DNA of 64,000 bases. It comes from Mucidula mucida. Taxonomy: Eukaryota > Basidiomycota > Agaricomycetes > Agaricales > Physalacriaceae. This document shows positions 24,341 to 35,137 of the stretch, piece after piece. The stretch is taken from NCBI GenBank assembly GCA_015501055.1, contig JADNYV010000008.1:535582-599581 (forward strand), in the 5' to 3' direction. The notes beneath the pieces are model-generated. The model worked only from the letters and a program-made list of their open reading frames with translations. It ran no database searches and was not told where the DNA came from. The position numbers and the translations under genes are program-made. How positions within the stretch are numbered: the stretch's first letter is position 1; each line of letters starts with the position of its first letter.

Positions 24341-24888
24341 ATGAGTGACAGTAAGACTGAGCGAGAACGTCAGATGTTGGTCAGATACACCCGCAAAAGT
24401 TTAGAGTTCCCAGACTGAAAATGGCCAGGTAAGGCTGCAGCTTGCAGGCATTGCCTTTTATAGAACCACCTCCAGCGCACGTGCCACGTGCCACGACATT
24501 TTGAAAGTTCGCGACGGCCCGCAATTTCCTCTCGTCAGGTCGGGATAGTCGACGCAGTCATCCATCGCAGAAGTATGGCAATGGTACTCTGATTTTTTCT
24601 CTTTCAGCTCCCACTAAAACCACACTTAGCGATGCGACTGCGGACGACGATGCCTCTGCGAAAGAGTTGATTGAACGGACGGTCACGGCGCGAGAGAGAA
24701 GTAAAGAGACCTTCGTCATGTTTGCTTTTATATGTACCGCAGCTCTCGGCATGCCCCCCGCGCGCACGGTGCTGAGGTCCTTGTTCCGCGCTCTTCGAAT
24801 CGGTGCAGGCAAGCTACGCCCACCGATCCCAAGGGTCATGTTTTTTTCTGACATGAAATCCAGGCTTCCATTGCAGCCGTTTTCGTAG
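24341..24888 (+). CDS. Possible small two-exon gene, unknown
   Basis: Exon 1 (24341-24350, ATGAGTGACA) is followed by GTAAGA and an intron ending TTTCAG at 24607. Exon 2 (24608-24888) continues in frame, giving 96 residues starting MSDTPTKTTLSDATADD. The middle is acidic and helical (AKELIERTVTARERSKE), followed by a hydrophobic segment (FVMFAFICTAALG) and a basic tail. Support comes from a TATA box 50 nt upstream, good splice sites and a length divisible by three. Against it are a very short first exon and a 257-nt intron, far longer than its neighbours'. No family was recognised. Confidence 0.3.
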
Positions 24889-25643
24889 ATGTGTCGCTGA
24901 ATCAAGAGCCAACGGTTGAGAACCCGTTGCGCGCGTTAACGTTCATTTAGCCGTTTGGAGAATGGAAGGGCGATCCCATCGTTCTATCATCCGCATAGTA
25001 CACAATTGAGTTAGTCAGTGGTTCTCTCGCTGCCAAAAGCCATGCGTGTACGACTGTCCAAAGGTCCTCTGTATGTTTTCTGACATGTGTAGAATCACGG
25101 CACGGCCTGCCTTGACTTCTCGTTAATATAGCCTGATTCGACTTCCCGCCACCACAATGCATGGTTGGCAAACGGCAAGTGTGCTATATCGATGCCTAGG
25201 TCTTAGTATCCCCGGAGTGCCATAGGGCAGGATGTCGTACAGGGAGGGTACCCTAAATCAATTCATTTACTTAGCCAGTTTGGCGCTCCGTACAGCGTAG
25301 CGGGCGCCACGGAAAGTGACAGGTGTTTCGCGAGAGTGCGACGACCCGAATGGGACGCCTAAATGGCAAAGAACTCGCAGATGACACTGGAGTTGAAGGC
25401 AACGCTACATACCGGCTAAATGCCACCGCTGTCATGGAACGTCCGTAACCAATCCTCGTCACTATCCACACAATTAAATGACAGGACAGGTTTGTCGGAC
25501 TTTCGCGATCCTGGCTCAGGAAAAGCAAACATGACAAAAACTAACGGAGAGATCGAAAGGATCGACCCATTTTGATAAGAGTTCATTCGATACAACACAC
25601 TCTATTTCACGCGTTCAAGCCGGCTCTACCTGTGTAAAGTACG
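24889..25643. other. Intergenic, no gene seen
   Basis: Convergent 3' region between the small gene and BZZ1. Only short frames without recognisable content were seen. Confidence 0.4.
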
Positions 25644-28600
25644 TTAGAAGATATTGAAGCGGCGGCATATCATGGTGCATACATAGTTGCTTGGAAATAT
25701 ACCCCTCTGGCGGGCGGAATTGAACCCTGACATTGACATTGTAAGTTAGCAAAATCACAGGCTCGACTCGAACATGAGGTCCAGGACTTACCCTCCCACC
25801 ATCCATCACCGTAATGTCGTCCGCCGGTTGGCCCACTCGACAGTTCGATCATCTCTCCATCCGCGAGGCTGATCTCGTCTGATCCCCGTGCCACATATTG
25901 GTAAATCGCTCTCACTGTGTTCATCAGTGAACAATCAAAGGTAACATCATTCAGGACGCACCAAAGTCTCCAGAACCTTGAGACGCGAAGGACGACGCAG
26001 TGGGCGTGACATTCGCTTCATCGTATTCCAGATAGCTAGCTGGCACCAAGCCGTCATTTCCACGAGTGTCCGCGACTTTCACCCAACCGGACCCATCATC
26101 AGGCTCCATCACTTTTACGACCTCGCCGTCTAGGTACAGGTAAGTTGATACGCCATCCGTAACGAGCTCTCACGACACACCCTTCACGGTGAGCTCGAAT
26201 TCCGAAGAAGCGGCAAAGTCAAAGACGACTCGAGCGGTGGGGTACCTCACATCCTCCTCATGTGTCGAGTGCACAAAAGATGACGGAGTGGGTGCTTGAG
26301 TTGCCCTTGGAGCTGGGACTCGATGAGCAAAGTTACGCAAAGGAGAAGACGATACACCGACATATGGTTGATGGTGAGCTCAGTGACTTTCTCGAGAGTA
26401 CCGATGACGCCCGAGAAACTGTCCCATGTTGACAGTCGGCAGGAAGCTAGTTGGACATTCACTTTGGGTTATCATGGAGACCAACGTATATCACCTTCAG
26501 TTCACACTTTGAGTGAACGCATAGTCCGCAAGCTTTGCACGTTTTGCCTTGTTTACTGAGTCCCCAGATTGAAGCCTAAATCTCAAGGCTTAATTGGCTT
26601 GAATCAAGGTACTCGTCTAGCTGACCTTGCAATAACCACACGTCGTGGGGATGGAGAAGGAAGAACTCTTGAACGTGTGGGGTGTCTGAGCACCTACGTC
26701 GTCTGATAGACGTTAGCATGTTAACGATGAGAAGTATAGAAGACTCGCCTCCAATGGCAGACTCTATAACGTCAATCTCGGCCTCCAATATGCACTCCGA
26801 AGAACCAAAGTGCGCCAACTGATGTCGACTTTCCATGTAACTCTATTGCTTTCATTAAGGACGTATGATTTGTTCAGGGAAACGACGTACGTCAGCTATC
26901 TCATCAATACTTCCCAAAGAGTGCTCTGTTTCGTAGGCTTCAGCAAGTTTAGAAAACTTCTCAACATCCCTCCCTGGAGTTGGCATGAGCTGAGAAGACA
27001 GAACACGATGAACACCATATACGCTTGGTCTCCATCAGAGGGCCGAGCTCTTGCAACTTTATTCGGCCTCTTGTAAGTTTGTTCTGAAGGAAGACTTTTG
27101 GCGCAGGATCAGTATTAAGTTCATCCTGTACGCCATGCCAAATGAGTAGAATGTAAACTCCGAGAAAAAGACTTGCCGTATCATAGAATGTTGCACAAGG
27201 CTCGAATTTCCAGTCATTTGGGGCAGTAAACGGTCGAATGTTGTAGTCGATGAAAAGACTTTGATCCCCGACAATGTTTATCTCTGAGAGTGCGCTCTCT
27301 ACGGATACTAAGCGGCTCTTCAGGACGTCAAGGTGATTAGTCTGCAAAACTTGAGCATGCTGCAATATTTTTGTAAAACGCTCTAGAAGTTTTGCTTGTA
27401 GGATTTCTGGTAAATCCACGGAGTCTGAGTGTCTGAACATGACGACGGCCGTAGGAGTCACATACGCAGTTGCTACATTTCCCAGTTAGTCCCCGTCTAC
27501 TAATGAACAGGAGATTAGACGTACGTCCTCAAGTTCTGGCAGATCTTGATTATAGAATTTGTCTTTGATTTTGTTCGAGATGGCGATGGATATGATATAT
27601 GTGCTGAGCAAGATGTGAGCGTTGATTCTGAACAATAGAACGCCGCGGACTTCTTGCAATTTAGCATGTCGTTTCTCTGTTGATCAGCCTGTCGCGCAAT
27701 GCGTTCCGCGTGTCTGTCGTCGTGAGCGCGGCCCTAGAAGAGGCTATCAGGTGCTTTGAGTGCAAATTGAATGAGATGCCAAACCTGCTTCTGGCGATGG
27801 AGGTCTACATCTCCGCATTCCTCGTCGTACTGGCATCGATTACGGTCATGCAGGCGTCCTCGGCAATTAGATTACTCCCACCTTTTGCTTCGCCTGCCTC
27901 GAGAGTCAGATTGCTTGTAGTATACACCGAGGAAGAGAAGTTCTGACCTTCAAACGGTCGGCGTAGGTACGATCCCTGTCGGCAACTAGTTTCTGAAAGA
28001 ATTGCATTTCCTGAAGAGAGCATCGTTAGAACGAAACAATGTATACGTAGAGCAGTCATTGGAACCTTCTTCTTAGTTTCGTCGTTAGTTCGAGCGACGG
28101 CCTTCAAAACGTCGACTACTTGAGAAGATAGGGCATCAGCAACATTCAGATGATCGTCAGCAGTATTGGACATGGATTCAATAATGTGGTCATAAGCCCT
28201 GTCGAGCGTGCTAAATCAAGTGGAAATCAGGGCGAGACTAGGTATCTTTGGTTAGAACGTACTTCTGCTTCAAGGCGGATTCATCCCAAGCCTTTGTTGG
28301 CTCGTCGCCGACGATGAATGAGGCCTCCATTTTGGCTTTCTTCTCTGCGGCCTTCTTTGTCAGGGTCTGGAGCTTTGCAGCATATTCGCGCTCTAGAGCG
28401 ACCCGATCTCTGTACAAATCCCGTACCTAGGTTTTCACACACGCGTCAAATGTGGCGGTAGTCCGTAGTCATCGAACCTACATCACTGATCAGCTCAAGA
28501 TGGGAGTCAAAGAGTGTTGCTATTCTTTCGACTTGATCCTGTCGGGTGTTTGATTAGAAAGGTCCGTGCGCCGGGATACCCTGAGAAACCCCCGCAAATT

Positions 28601-28647
28601 GAACGAACAGGTAGTGCACTGCCGTAGCTCTGACTAGATGTCTCCAT
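25644..28647 (-). CDS. BZZ1: BZZ1-like F-BAR, C1 and SH3 endocytic protein
   Basis: This adaptor links curved plasma membrane to WASP/Arp2/3 actin assembly. The start METSSQSYGSALP is joined to DQVERIATLFDSHLELISDV. The F-BAR domain continues through YRDRVALEREYAAKLQ, AYDHIIESMSNTADDH and NIRPFTAPNDWKFEPC. A C1 zinc domain follows with all ligands (HTFKSSSFSIPTTCGYC, GKTCKACGLCVHSKC, LPADC). Two SH3 domains close the protein: ARVVFDFAASSEFELTV ... GLVPASYLEYDE and VRAIYQYVARGSDEISL ... GIFPSNYV. About fifteen short introns splice in frame. One is GC-AG (27126-27176) and one exon is only 12 nt (encoding AKQK). The end is taken at the stop at 25644, shortly after the second SH3. Confidence 0.92.
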
Positions 28648-30048
28648 AATTGCTGCTTCACCCGCGAAGACGGACGGTAAACAGTAGAAAGAAGTCCTCC
28701 GATACAGGCAGTGGTGGTTCAATGCAATGAAGCTGATGTCATGCGGCCGTGGCTGTGCACTGCTCCTTTCAGCCCACGACTTGGAGTCGTACGCCTAGAC
28801 GAGCGGAATTTCGTACAAAGATTAACATACATAACGTGCTTATGGACTGTAAGCATCCGTTGGGCCAGGTTCACGGCTTCGGTGTGTCGGGCAAAATGCA
28901 GAAAGCAACGTACTAATCCCACCTCTCTACAACTGGCCAGACACTCTCGGACTTCTTGCGTCGGCGTGTGCGTCTAAATAACCTTGAATTCCGAGGTAGT
29001 CGAACGTATACAGTAAGTGAAGTTGCAAAATTCTTCAATTGTGCGCACTGTTGCGCTGTCGATTCGTGGCCCTACAGTGACGACATTTTTAATAACATCA
29101 AGCGGGTGTATAAGACGAGGCGAGCTTCTGAGGATCGCATCAACGGCCCTCCACAGCAACGACTAGGAGCGCACTTAACTAGTTCGTACGTACGATCACG
29201 GAAATATTTACCTTACGAATGGAAGAACGACACGAGTGCGCAGCAGCAGCAATTAAGGACAGTTCCGATTCACAAGGGTCGAGGGAAGACACACGAAGGC
29301 TCTGTCCTATCTTCCTTAGACCGAAATTTCTAGAGCCGCTGCCATCCCTTGTGCTCCTCTGTTAATATCAATTGGGCATACACGCAGTATAGAAGCCTGC
29401 AGCTGCGCGAGAGATCATCGATGTATAGCACCTGAGATAACAGATGTAGTGCGAGATGAGAGCTCCTCGTTCAACCTTGGAACGGACACAAAGGTGGCGG
29501 GTCGGCATCTCCCTTGATTAGATAACAGATTAGCGAACACGTAACGATCGATCGATTGCCAACTTGGATTGCTCCTCTCAAGCGGAATGAAGTGTGGCAA
29601 GTAGACCGCCATTGATCTGGCGGAAAACGTGCTTGGCTATACGAGATACGAGATCCAATGTACCGGCATCCCGCATCATGGGGACCTCTCCATCTAGCCA
29701 AGCCATGATCTAGGACTAGTGGAGTTCATCATGGTCGACAGTGTGTCCGAAATACCATCTCCGCGGGCCGAAGACGCTGTGGCGAGCCTTTGTCCATTTT
29801 GTCTTCCTTGTCCGCGCCGCACTCTTTTTGATGGATGGATTTACCGGAAGCTCCATCGCGACACGCCTGGGAGTTAGTCACCCCCTCCTTGCGACCGTGA
29901 CTAACCTTCTTATGTTTACGGCCCTCTCATGCCAGCTATGCCGGATGCACAATTTGCGCTCAAACTGGAATTCAAATAAGATTTTCGCCGACCGACTTCG
30001 GGCGACCGGTCTGCACGCGATTATGAAGTATAACGTACCTCGCTTTGG
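28648..30048. other. 1.4 kb without a supported gene
   Basis: One plus-strand frame at 28956-29333 (125 codons) is moderately long but shows no recognisable motif, no clear splice partners and no promoter. Nothing else was found. Confidence 0.35.
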
Positions 30049-30056
30049 TATATAAG
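30049..30056 (+). promoter_or_regulatory. TATA box (TATATAAG)
   Basis: It lies about 93 nt upstream of the ATG of the RlpA-like secreted protein, a normal fungal spacing allowing for a 5' UTR. Confidence 0.6.
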
Positions 30057-30148
30057 CCTCTTGCATGTCCTACCAAATGTCACTGTCGAGCCTCCTCTCA
30101 TACTCGTCTTCGTCTCGCGTTTCTTCTCTTACGATCTTCTCTGCCACC

Positions 30149-30702
30149 ATGCATACCACCATCATGTCACGCCTCGTCGTCGCTCTCGTCGCCCTCTTCT
30201 TCTACTTGTCTGCAGTCGCTGCTGCGCCGATACCAGTCGCCTACATAGAGAAGAGAGTCACACATGAGGGTCGGGTGGGTGAAACCATCCTCGTTATTTT
30301 TCGTGTTTTCTGAAATTTTATAGGGCACTTGGTACTATACGGGGCTCGGAAACTGTGGCTGGGAAAACAACGATAACGACAAGATTGTAGCGATAGCCAA
30401 AAGTCGCTATGACGCTGAGAACGGCTCGAACTGTGGCCAAGTTAGTGATGTTTTCTGATCTTTGGCCTTATTCTTATGCTTTGGGATTGTAGTGGATGCA
30501 GATTGTCAACAAGTCCAATGGACGGTCTGTCATGGCCAGAACGGTCGACAGCTGCGAGAGTTGCACCTACAACGACATTGGTAAGTTCAAAAGCTGTATC
30601 AATCACACCTGCTTCATCGTTGCGTCAGACATGTCCCCTTCTGCTTTCAACGCAATTTCCTCCCTAGATGTGGGGCAAATCACCGTCGATTGGCATTCAT
30701 GA
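30149..30702 (+). CDS. Secreted RlpA-like double-psi beta-barrel protein
   Basis: MHTTIMSRLVVALVALFFYLSAVAAAP is a signal peptide (a second Met at 30164 is an alternative start). A short mature protein of about 120 residues then forms the double-psi beta-barrel seen in expansin-, barwin- and RlpA-like fungal proteins: GTWYYTGLGNCGWENND, IVAIAKSRYDAEN, CGQWMQIVNKSNGRSV, RTVDSCESCTYNDIDMSP and LDVGQITVDWHS. The GxCG, TVVDxC-like and DLS/DMSP landmarks are intact. Three introns are spliced in frame. Such proteins are highly expressed, secreted, and act on or bind wall polysaccharide; enzymatic activity is unproven. Confidence 0.85.
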
Positions 30703-31046
30703 ACAAAGCTTACAACGGACCGTAATGCATTGCTGCGCACGGCATCTCGTGCTGGGACTCACGATTGGCTTACGTTCTTTGGGGATCACATATAGAGGAA
30801 GGGAAATAACGTGTATCATCAACGTCCATCATTATTCATCTCACGATATTTATGATACGGAAGGATGGCTCTGGAGCTTATAGGATTAACGATGTGAAAC
30901 GTACTTATTTATTCGTGGCGCTCCAGCGCTTCAGTAATCAGAAACCCTCTTGAGAGACGAACAAGATAGTATGAATTGACGTGCGCAATCGTTGGTGTAC
31001 ATGGAGTGGATGGTTCGTTATGGGTGAAGTAAGTACGTTATCATGA
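30703..31046. other. Convergent 3' spacer
   Basis: It lies between the RlpA-like gene and the GPI-anchored gene. Nothing was recognised. Confidence 0.4.
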
Positions 31047-31921
31047 TTAAAGCTCAAATGTCAACCAGAAACCAAGAAGTAAGCAGATCGACGGTAATAA
31101 CGCACTGGGGGCACGAGTACCAAGGCCGCCGTTGTCGGTTTGACTGGCAGCCTCCGCTGTCGCCGAGTCTGACACGGTGCTACTCGACGACGGGGTAACG
31201 CTCGACAGAGTTCGCGTACTACTGCTTGTAGGAATCGACTCGCTGTCGGTACTAGAAGCGACCGATGAACCACCTGTGATGACCGTTCCGGTAATGGGAA
31301 TCGGGGTGGTGATGAGGCTCGTCGACGAACTGCTACCGCTGCTCTGGCCGGATTGAGAAGCGATGGCTAGCCCGTCTATGGTAAATTCGGGACTAACATT
31401 GCCAGAATCACCGAATACTGCGTTGAAACTCGAGTCAACATGCACGTTTCATTAGAGCACTCAATGGGGGTGTAACTCACGGACAATGATATAGTCATCA
31501 CGGAATTCCACAGACGGAACGGTTATTTCGACCTGCCCGTCACTCAGTTTGAAGTCCTGGGCCAAAGGGTTGGCTTTTGAGAGTCAGCATTAGTCGGTGC
31601 TGAATATGGCAGACGCAGAGCCTCACCAAGCATGAGATTCTCGCTGTTGTTCGCCAGAAAGCCCAGGACAATCTTGCCGTTCGGATTCGTGAGCTGAGAA
31701 TCGGGGGGCAAGTTGGTTGTGTCCCTGTAGCCTCTGTCATTCAGTATGCGCGCCACTGTGAGGATCATTGCGGCGCACCATGTCACCGTTTGAATGGAAC
31801 CAGCGCCCCATACCGTGTCAGCATTGGGAGTGATGATAGGAGGGTTATAAACATCCCGAGGAACCAAAGGAACTGCATGCACTGCTGCAAGAGCCAGCAG
31901 AGCGAAACAGGAGGCAAACAT
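31047..31921 (-). CDS. GPI-anchored Ser/Thr-rich wall protein, Kre9/KNH type
   Basis: The protein has a signal peptide (MFASCFALLALAAVHAVP), a Kre9/KNH-type N-terminal beta domain (PIITPNADTVWGAGSIQTVTW, DTTNLPPDSQLTNPNGKIVL, DDYIIV, FGDSGNVSPEFTI), a long Ser/Thr/Gly-rich stalk and a C-terminal hydrophobic tail (LLPSICLLLGFWLTFEL). This is the standard layout of a GPI-anchored surface protein. The exon junction at 31480 is out of frame by one base; one extra G before the don­or (CGGTGAG) restores YIIVRFNAVFGDSGN. The role is probably wall-glucan organisation, by family. A smaller relative lies 400 nt upstream on the same strand. Confidence 0.8.
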
Positions 31922-32322
31922 CGTGGACGGCGACTGAGTGAAAGTCAACCACCTCGGGTGACAACTAACAAGAGTCGGCAAACCGCATCACCTGGTATAC
32001 AATGACAGGTCCGCGCCTGCGGGAGCACATTTTACCTTGCTTCTGATAAGAGACGCCGTGAGAACTTCCCAAATAAAACACGCCCACGTGAGGAAGTATC
32101 TCCATTTCGTTCGACTGCCAAGGCGAGACTAGATATGAGTAGCGTAAAGTATTATGAGGAAGAGTAAGAGTATCAGGACGATTATAGGTACAATGCACCG
32201 AGGGCAACATTTTAGAGGGAAGATGTCCGTAAAATATCATGACGGTGTTACAACGTCCAGGCGTAACGCAAGACAGGCAAGAAGTCGTGGATTTTGTGTC
32301 GTTAAGACATAGCCAATTGATT
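31922..32322. other. Spacer between two Kre9-like genes
   Basis: This is the promoter of the GPI-anchored gene and terminator of its upstream relative. Only spurious frames were seen. Confidence 0.4.
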
Positions 32323-32854
32323 TCATTGCACGATGGTGAATTGTGGGCTTCGATTCCCCGAGTCCCCAAACACTGAATCTTAATTAGCATGGCGAAAGCA
32401 ACAAGACAGAGTCCTACTCACAAACAATACTGTAATTTCCAGGGACCGTGTCAGCGGGTACTTGGACATCCTGCTTTCCATTCATAATATTAAAGCCTTT
32501 AGCTAAAGGATTCTCTGAAGAACATAGTTTAGTTTCAAACGGACAATGAGATGCGCTGGACATACTGAATTGTAGTTTTCCGTCGGGGTTTACCAGCATG
32601 ATAACACCTTGGTCGTTGGTGATACTTTTCGGAGGGTTGGAAGCGTCCCTGTTACGCGATGAGACTTGAGGTTGGGCAAGGCATTATGAGACCGCCTACC
32701 ACGTCACAGAATGTGTACTTCCAGCCTTCCACACCGTAGACGAATTGGGGTATAGGATGGGCGGGACAAAGACATCACGCATGTCCACAGGCGCAGACAT
32801 AGCGACGTTCATGAGTAGGAAAATGGTCACGAAGACGACAGCGAAGAAGTGCAT
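32323..32854 (-). CDS. Small secreted Kre9/KNH-like protein
   Basis: A signal peptide (MHFFAVVFVTIFLLMNVAMSAP) is followed by the same beta domain as its neighbour: FVPPILYPNSSTVWKAGSTH, TWDASNPPKSITND, SENPLAKGFNIMNG, VPADTVPGNYSIV, LFGDSGNRSPQFTI. It stops right after the domain (VQ, stop), so it has neither the Ser/Thr stalk nor the GPI tail. Three exons splice in frame. With the downstream neighbour it forms a diverged tandem pair. It is likely a soluble secreted wall-associated protein. Confidence 0.8.
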
Positions 32855-32945
32855 GACGCAAAGATATGCGAGGACTGAGAGTGGTCGTAAAAGAAATCGA
32901 GTCGAGTCGTTGAATGATGGGATTATCGACGGCTCTCGTCGTCGT

Positions 32946-32952
32946 CTTTATA
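32946..32952 (-). promoter_or_regulatory. TATA box (TATAAAG)
   Basis: Reverse-strand TATAAAG about 92 nt upstream of the small Kre9-like ATG. Confidence 0.5.
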
Positions 32953-34439
32953 GCAAGGAGCCCAGGTGATGCACTCGGGGGTGCCTATCAGCAAGGATTA
33001 AAGTCAAGGTCCGGTTGTAGTATGTTTGTCGTGGACGCGTCGCTTGACCGAGTTTGAGCTACATCCCGGCCAATAAAGTATGCTTCTGAGCGACTCGTGC
33101 CCTACACAGGTGGACCGCCATCAGCTTCTTGGGTCCAACACTTACCTTCTTTATTATCGTCACCCGATTATCCGCTGAGCTTCGAGCTCGATATTGTTGA
33201 ATCGAGAGACACAAAGTCATCGTGTACGATGGCGACGACAATCGAAAGTAAAGATCAATCATTTGAATGGCCTCGACTGTGAGCACCGTCGGTTTGAGTG
33301 AAGAGCCGCGTTCACGCCGTCGACGCAAGTAGTTTGTATAATGAGTTCTGCGATCGATTAGCTTATCAAGTGGCGGTCGAATTGTTTGCGGATTTATGTA
33401 CATACTTTAATGACGTTTACGCTTCAATCACTGAATATTCATCCTACCTGACTTTAAGCAATCGCCGACTGTAGGGCGGTACATTCATGCCCGGAACACT
33501 AGTCTAGCACTCCTTTTACCGCCTACACTAGGGCTAGAACAGCTTGCTAGGTGAAGCGAGTTGGAACGGAGCCACGTTGGCGGCGCAGTGAAGGGGGCTA
33601 TCGGAAGGACGAAGTTCGGGTCAACAGTTCTCGAACACGATTTACAGCGGAGTAGATGTACTTAGTCCCTTGATCCACAATGATAGCGTCCGCCTTGACG
33701 TACGCAAAATGTAAGGAGACACTATGCGGACCAGTCAACGAAACTTTTAGAAGCAGGCGGCGTTCCTTCCCGAAGGCTGAGCCGCAAGGACAACACCACT
33801 GAATGACCACCAGACAGTGTCATGCCCTCCACGTTACATTGATACACCGATATGCGCAAGATGTGGAACAGAGAGAAGGACGTTAAAGATATGCAAGCAT
33901 GTAGATGTGGATCAAGGATAGCGTTCCATCGCCTAAGTCCTCCTAAGCCACCCATGTAGCTTCCAGTTCGCGTCCGCACGAAGATAGTAATAGAGCGAAG
34001 GCGCCCGATGCCATGACGCAGTTGCGCCACTGTGAAGGTGGAGGGGACATAATAGCCACCGCGCTCTCGATGATCCATTGAAAGGACCATATTTTGAGGG
34101 AAAGTTGATATTGGGTCGCGGGGAGGCCCAGCAGTCTTCTGGGCACTCAAAGGCAATATGTCAAACGGCGAAGATGTCCGAAACTCAAAGATGGGCGGAA
34201 AATTCTTGTAGTCGCTGAGCGCACCGACAAGACCGCCACGTCAAGGCCACGTGCTGAAGGTGTGTCAGTTCTGTCGTCGGCATTTCCTTTTTGGGGCACA
34301 TCCTGCCAGCCATGAAGAGATGTTATTGACGTTCTCGACCAATACCACGGTGTATTGAAGCCGAGTAACGACATCGTGACCAAGTATAAGAAGGCTTCGG
34401 TGCTTGCCCAAGCCGTACTACTGGTTGACTTTTACTCCC
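32953..34439. other. 1.5 kb without a supported gene
   Basis: Several reverse frames of 70-144 codons overlap one another (33059-34156) with no recognisable motif or consistent splicing. It may hold a decayed or lineage-specific gene, but I cannot support one. Confidence 0.3.
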
Positions 34440-35061
34440 ATGTAAGTTCATGTATTCCTCATGATGACGCTCAATAGATTGCAGGGCAGCGTTGCAGAGC
34501 AATTTCATTTCAGCCCCGTCATCCACCGATATCTGGCGTAAACCACCTGCAACCGATGTGTTCAACGCACCTTCGGTGACTGAGGCCTCGGGTGCTTTGT
34601 CATCCTTCAAAAGCGCCCAGGTGTCCTTTATCGCACCATGGGAGTATCGTTATGACCAAGGCGGTCTTCTTCTACACCTTACCAAACCTGACGCCAAAGA
34701 CAAATGGCTCAAAACGGGCATCGAGTTTTACAACGACAAACCGTTCATGAGTACCGTCGGTTGCGACAATTGGGCAGATTGGAGCATCGTACCAACAGCG
34801 GGGAACGAAAGGGAATACACGGTACATGCGAGGAGAGAAAGCGACGAGTTGGGGGTGAGCCTTTGGGTGTATCGTCTCATCTTGGATGAAAAGGGCAACG
34901 AGGTGGAAAGGATTCCTCTTAGGGAAGTACCGTGGTTCGTCGCTGATGAGGCAGGCTGGTCTATTGCCGTTGGACCATACGCCGCGAGGCCCGCTGACGC
35001 GAATGTGACCAATGGCGAACAATTGAAGCTCAAGTACTGGAATCTGGCCGTGGACATTTAG
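34440..35061 (+). CDS. DUF1349-type concanavalin-like protein
   Basis: A single-domain beta-sandwich protein of about 192 residues. Landmarks are NFISAPSSTDIWRKPP, FIAPWEYRYDQGGLLLHL, KWLKTGIEFYNDKPFMSTV, NWADWSIVP, SLWVYRLI and WSIAVGPYAARP, the usual end-to-end content of the DUF1349 family. The start is unusual: no ATG lies in the main exon. An intron (34442-34484, GTAAGT...TTGCAG) would bring AT (34440-34441) next to G (34485), so the initiator codon itself is split and the protein starts MAALQSNF. Alternatively a microexon ATG with one missing donor base would give MSNFISAP. Function is unknown; related folds bind carbohydrates. Confidence 0.7.
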
Positions 35062-35137
35062 AGAATATAGCCAGCATGTAACCATTTGTCCACTACTGAT
35101 TCCTGTATCAAGCTCGGGAGCGCCATTGTAAGACTGG

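Noticed and set aside
28956..29333. 125-codon plus-strand frame upstream of the RlpA-like gene
   Set aside because: No motif, no splice context and no promoter; composition is ordinary. Left as unassigned.
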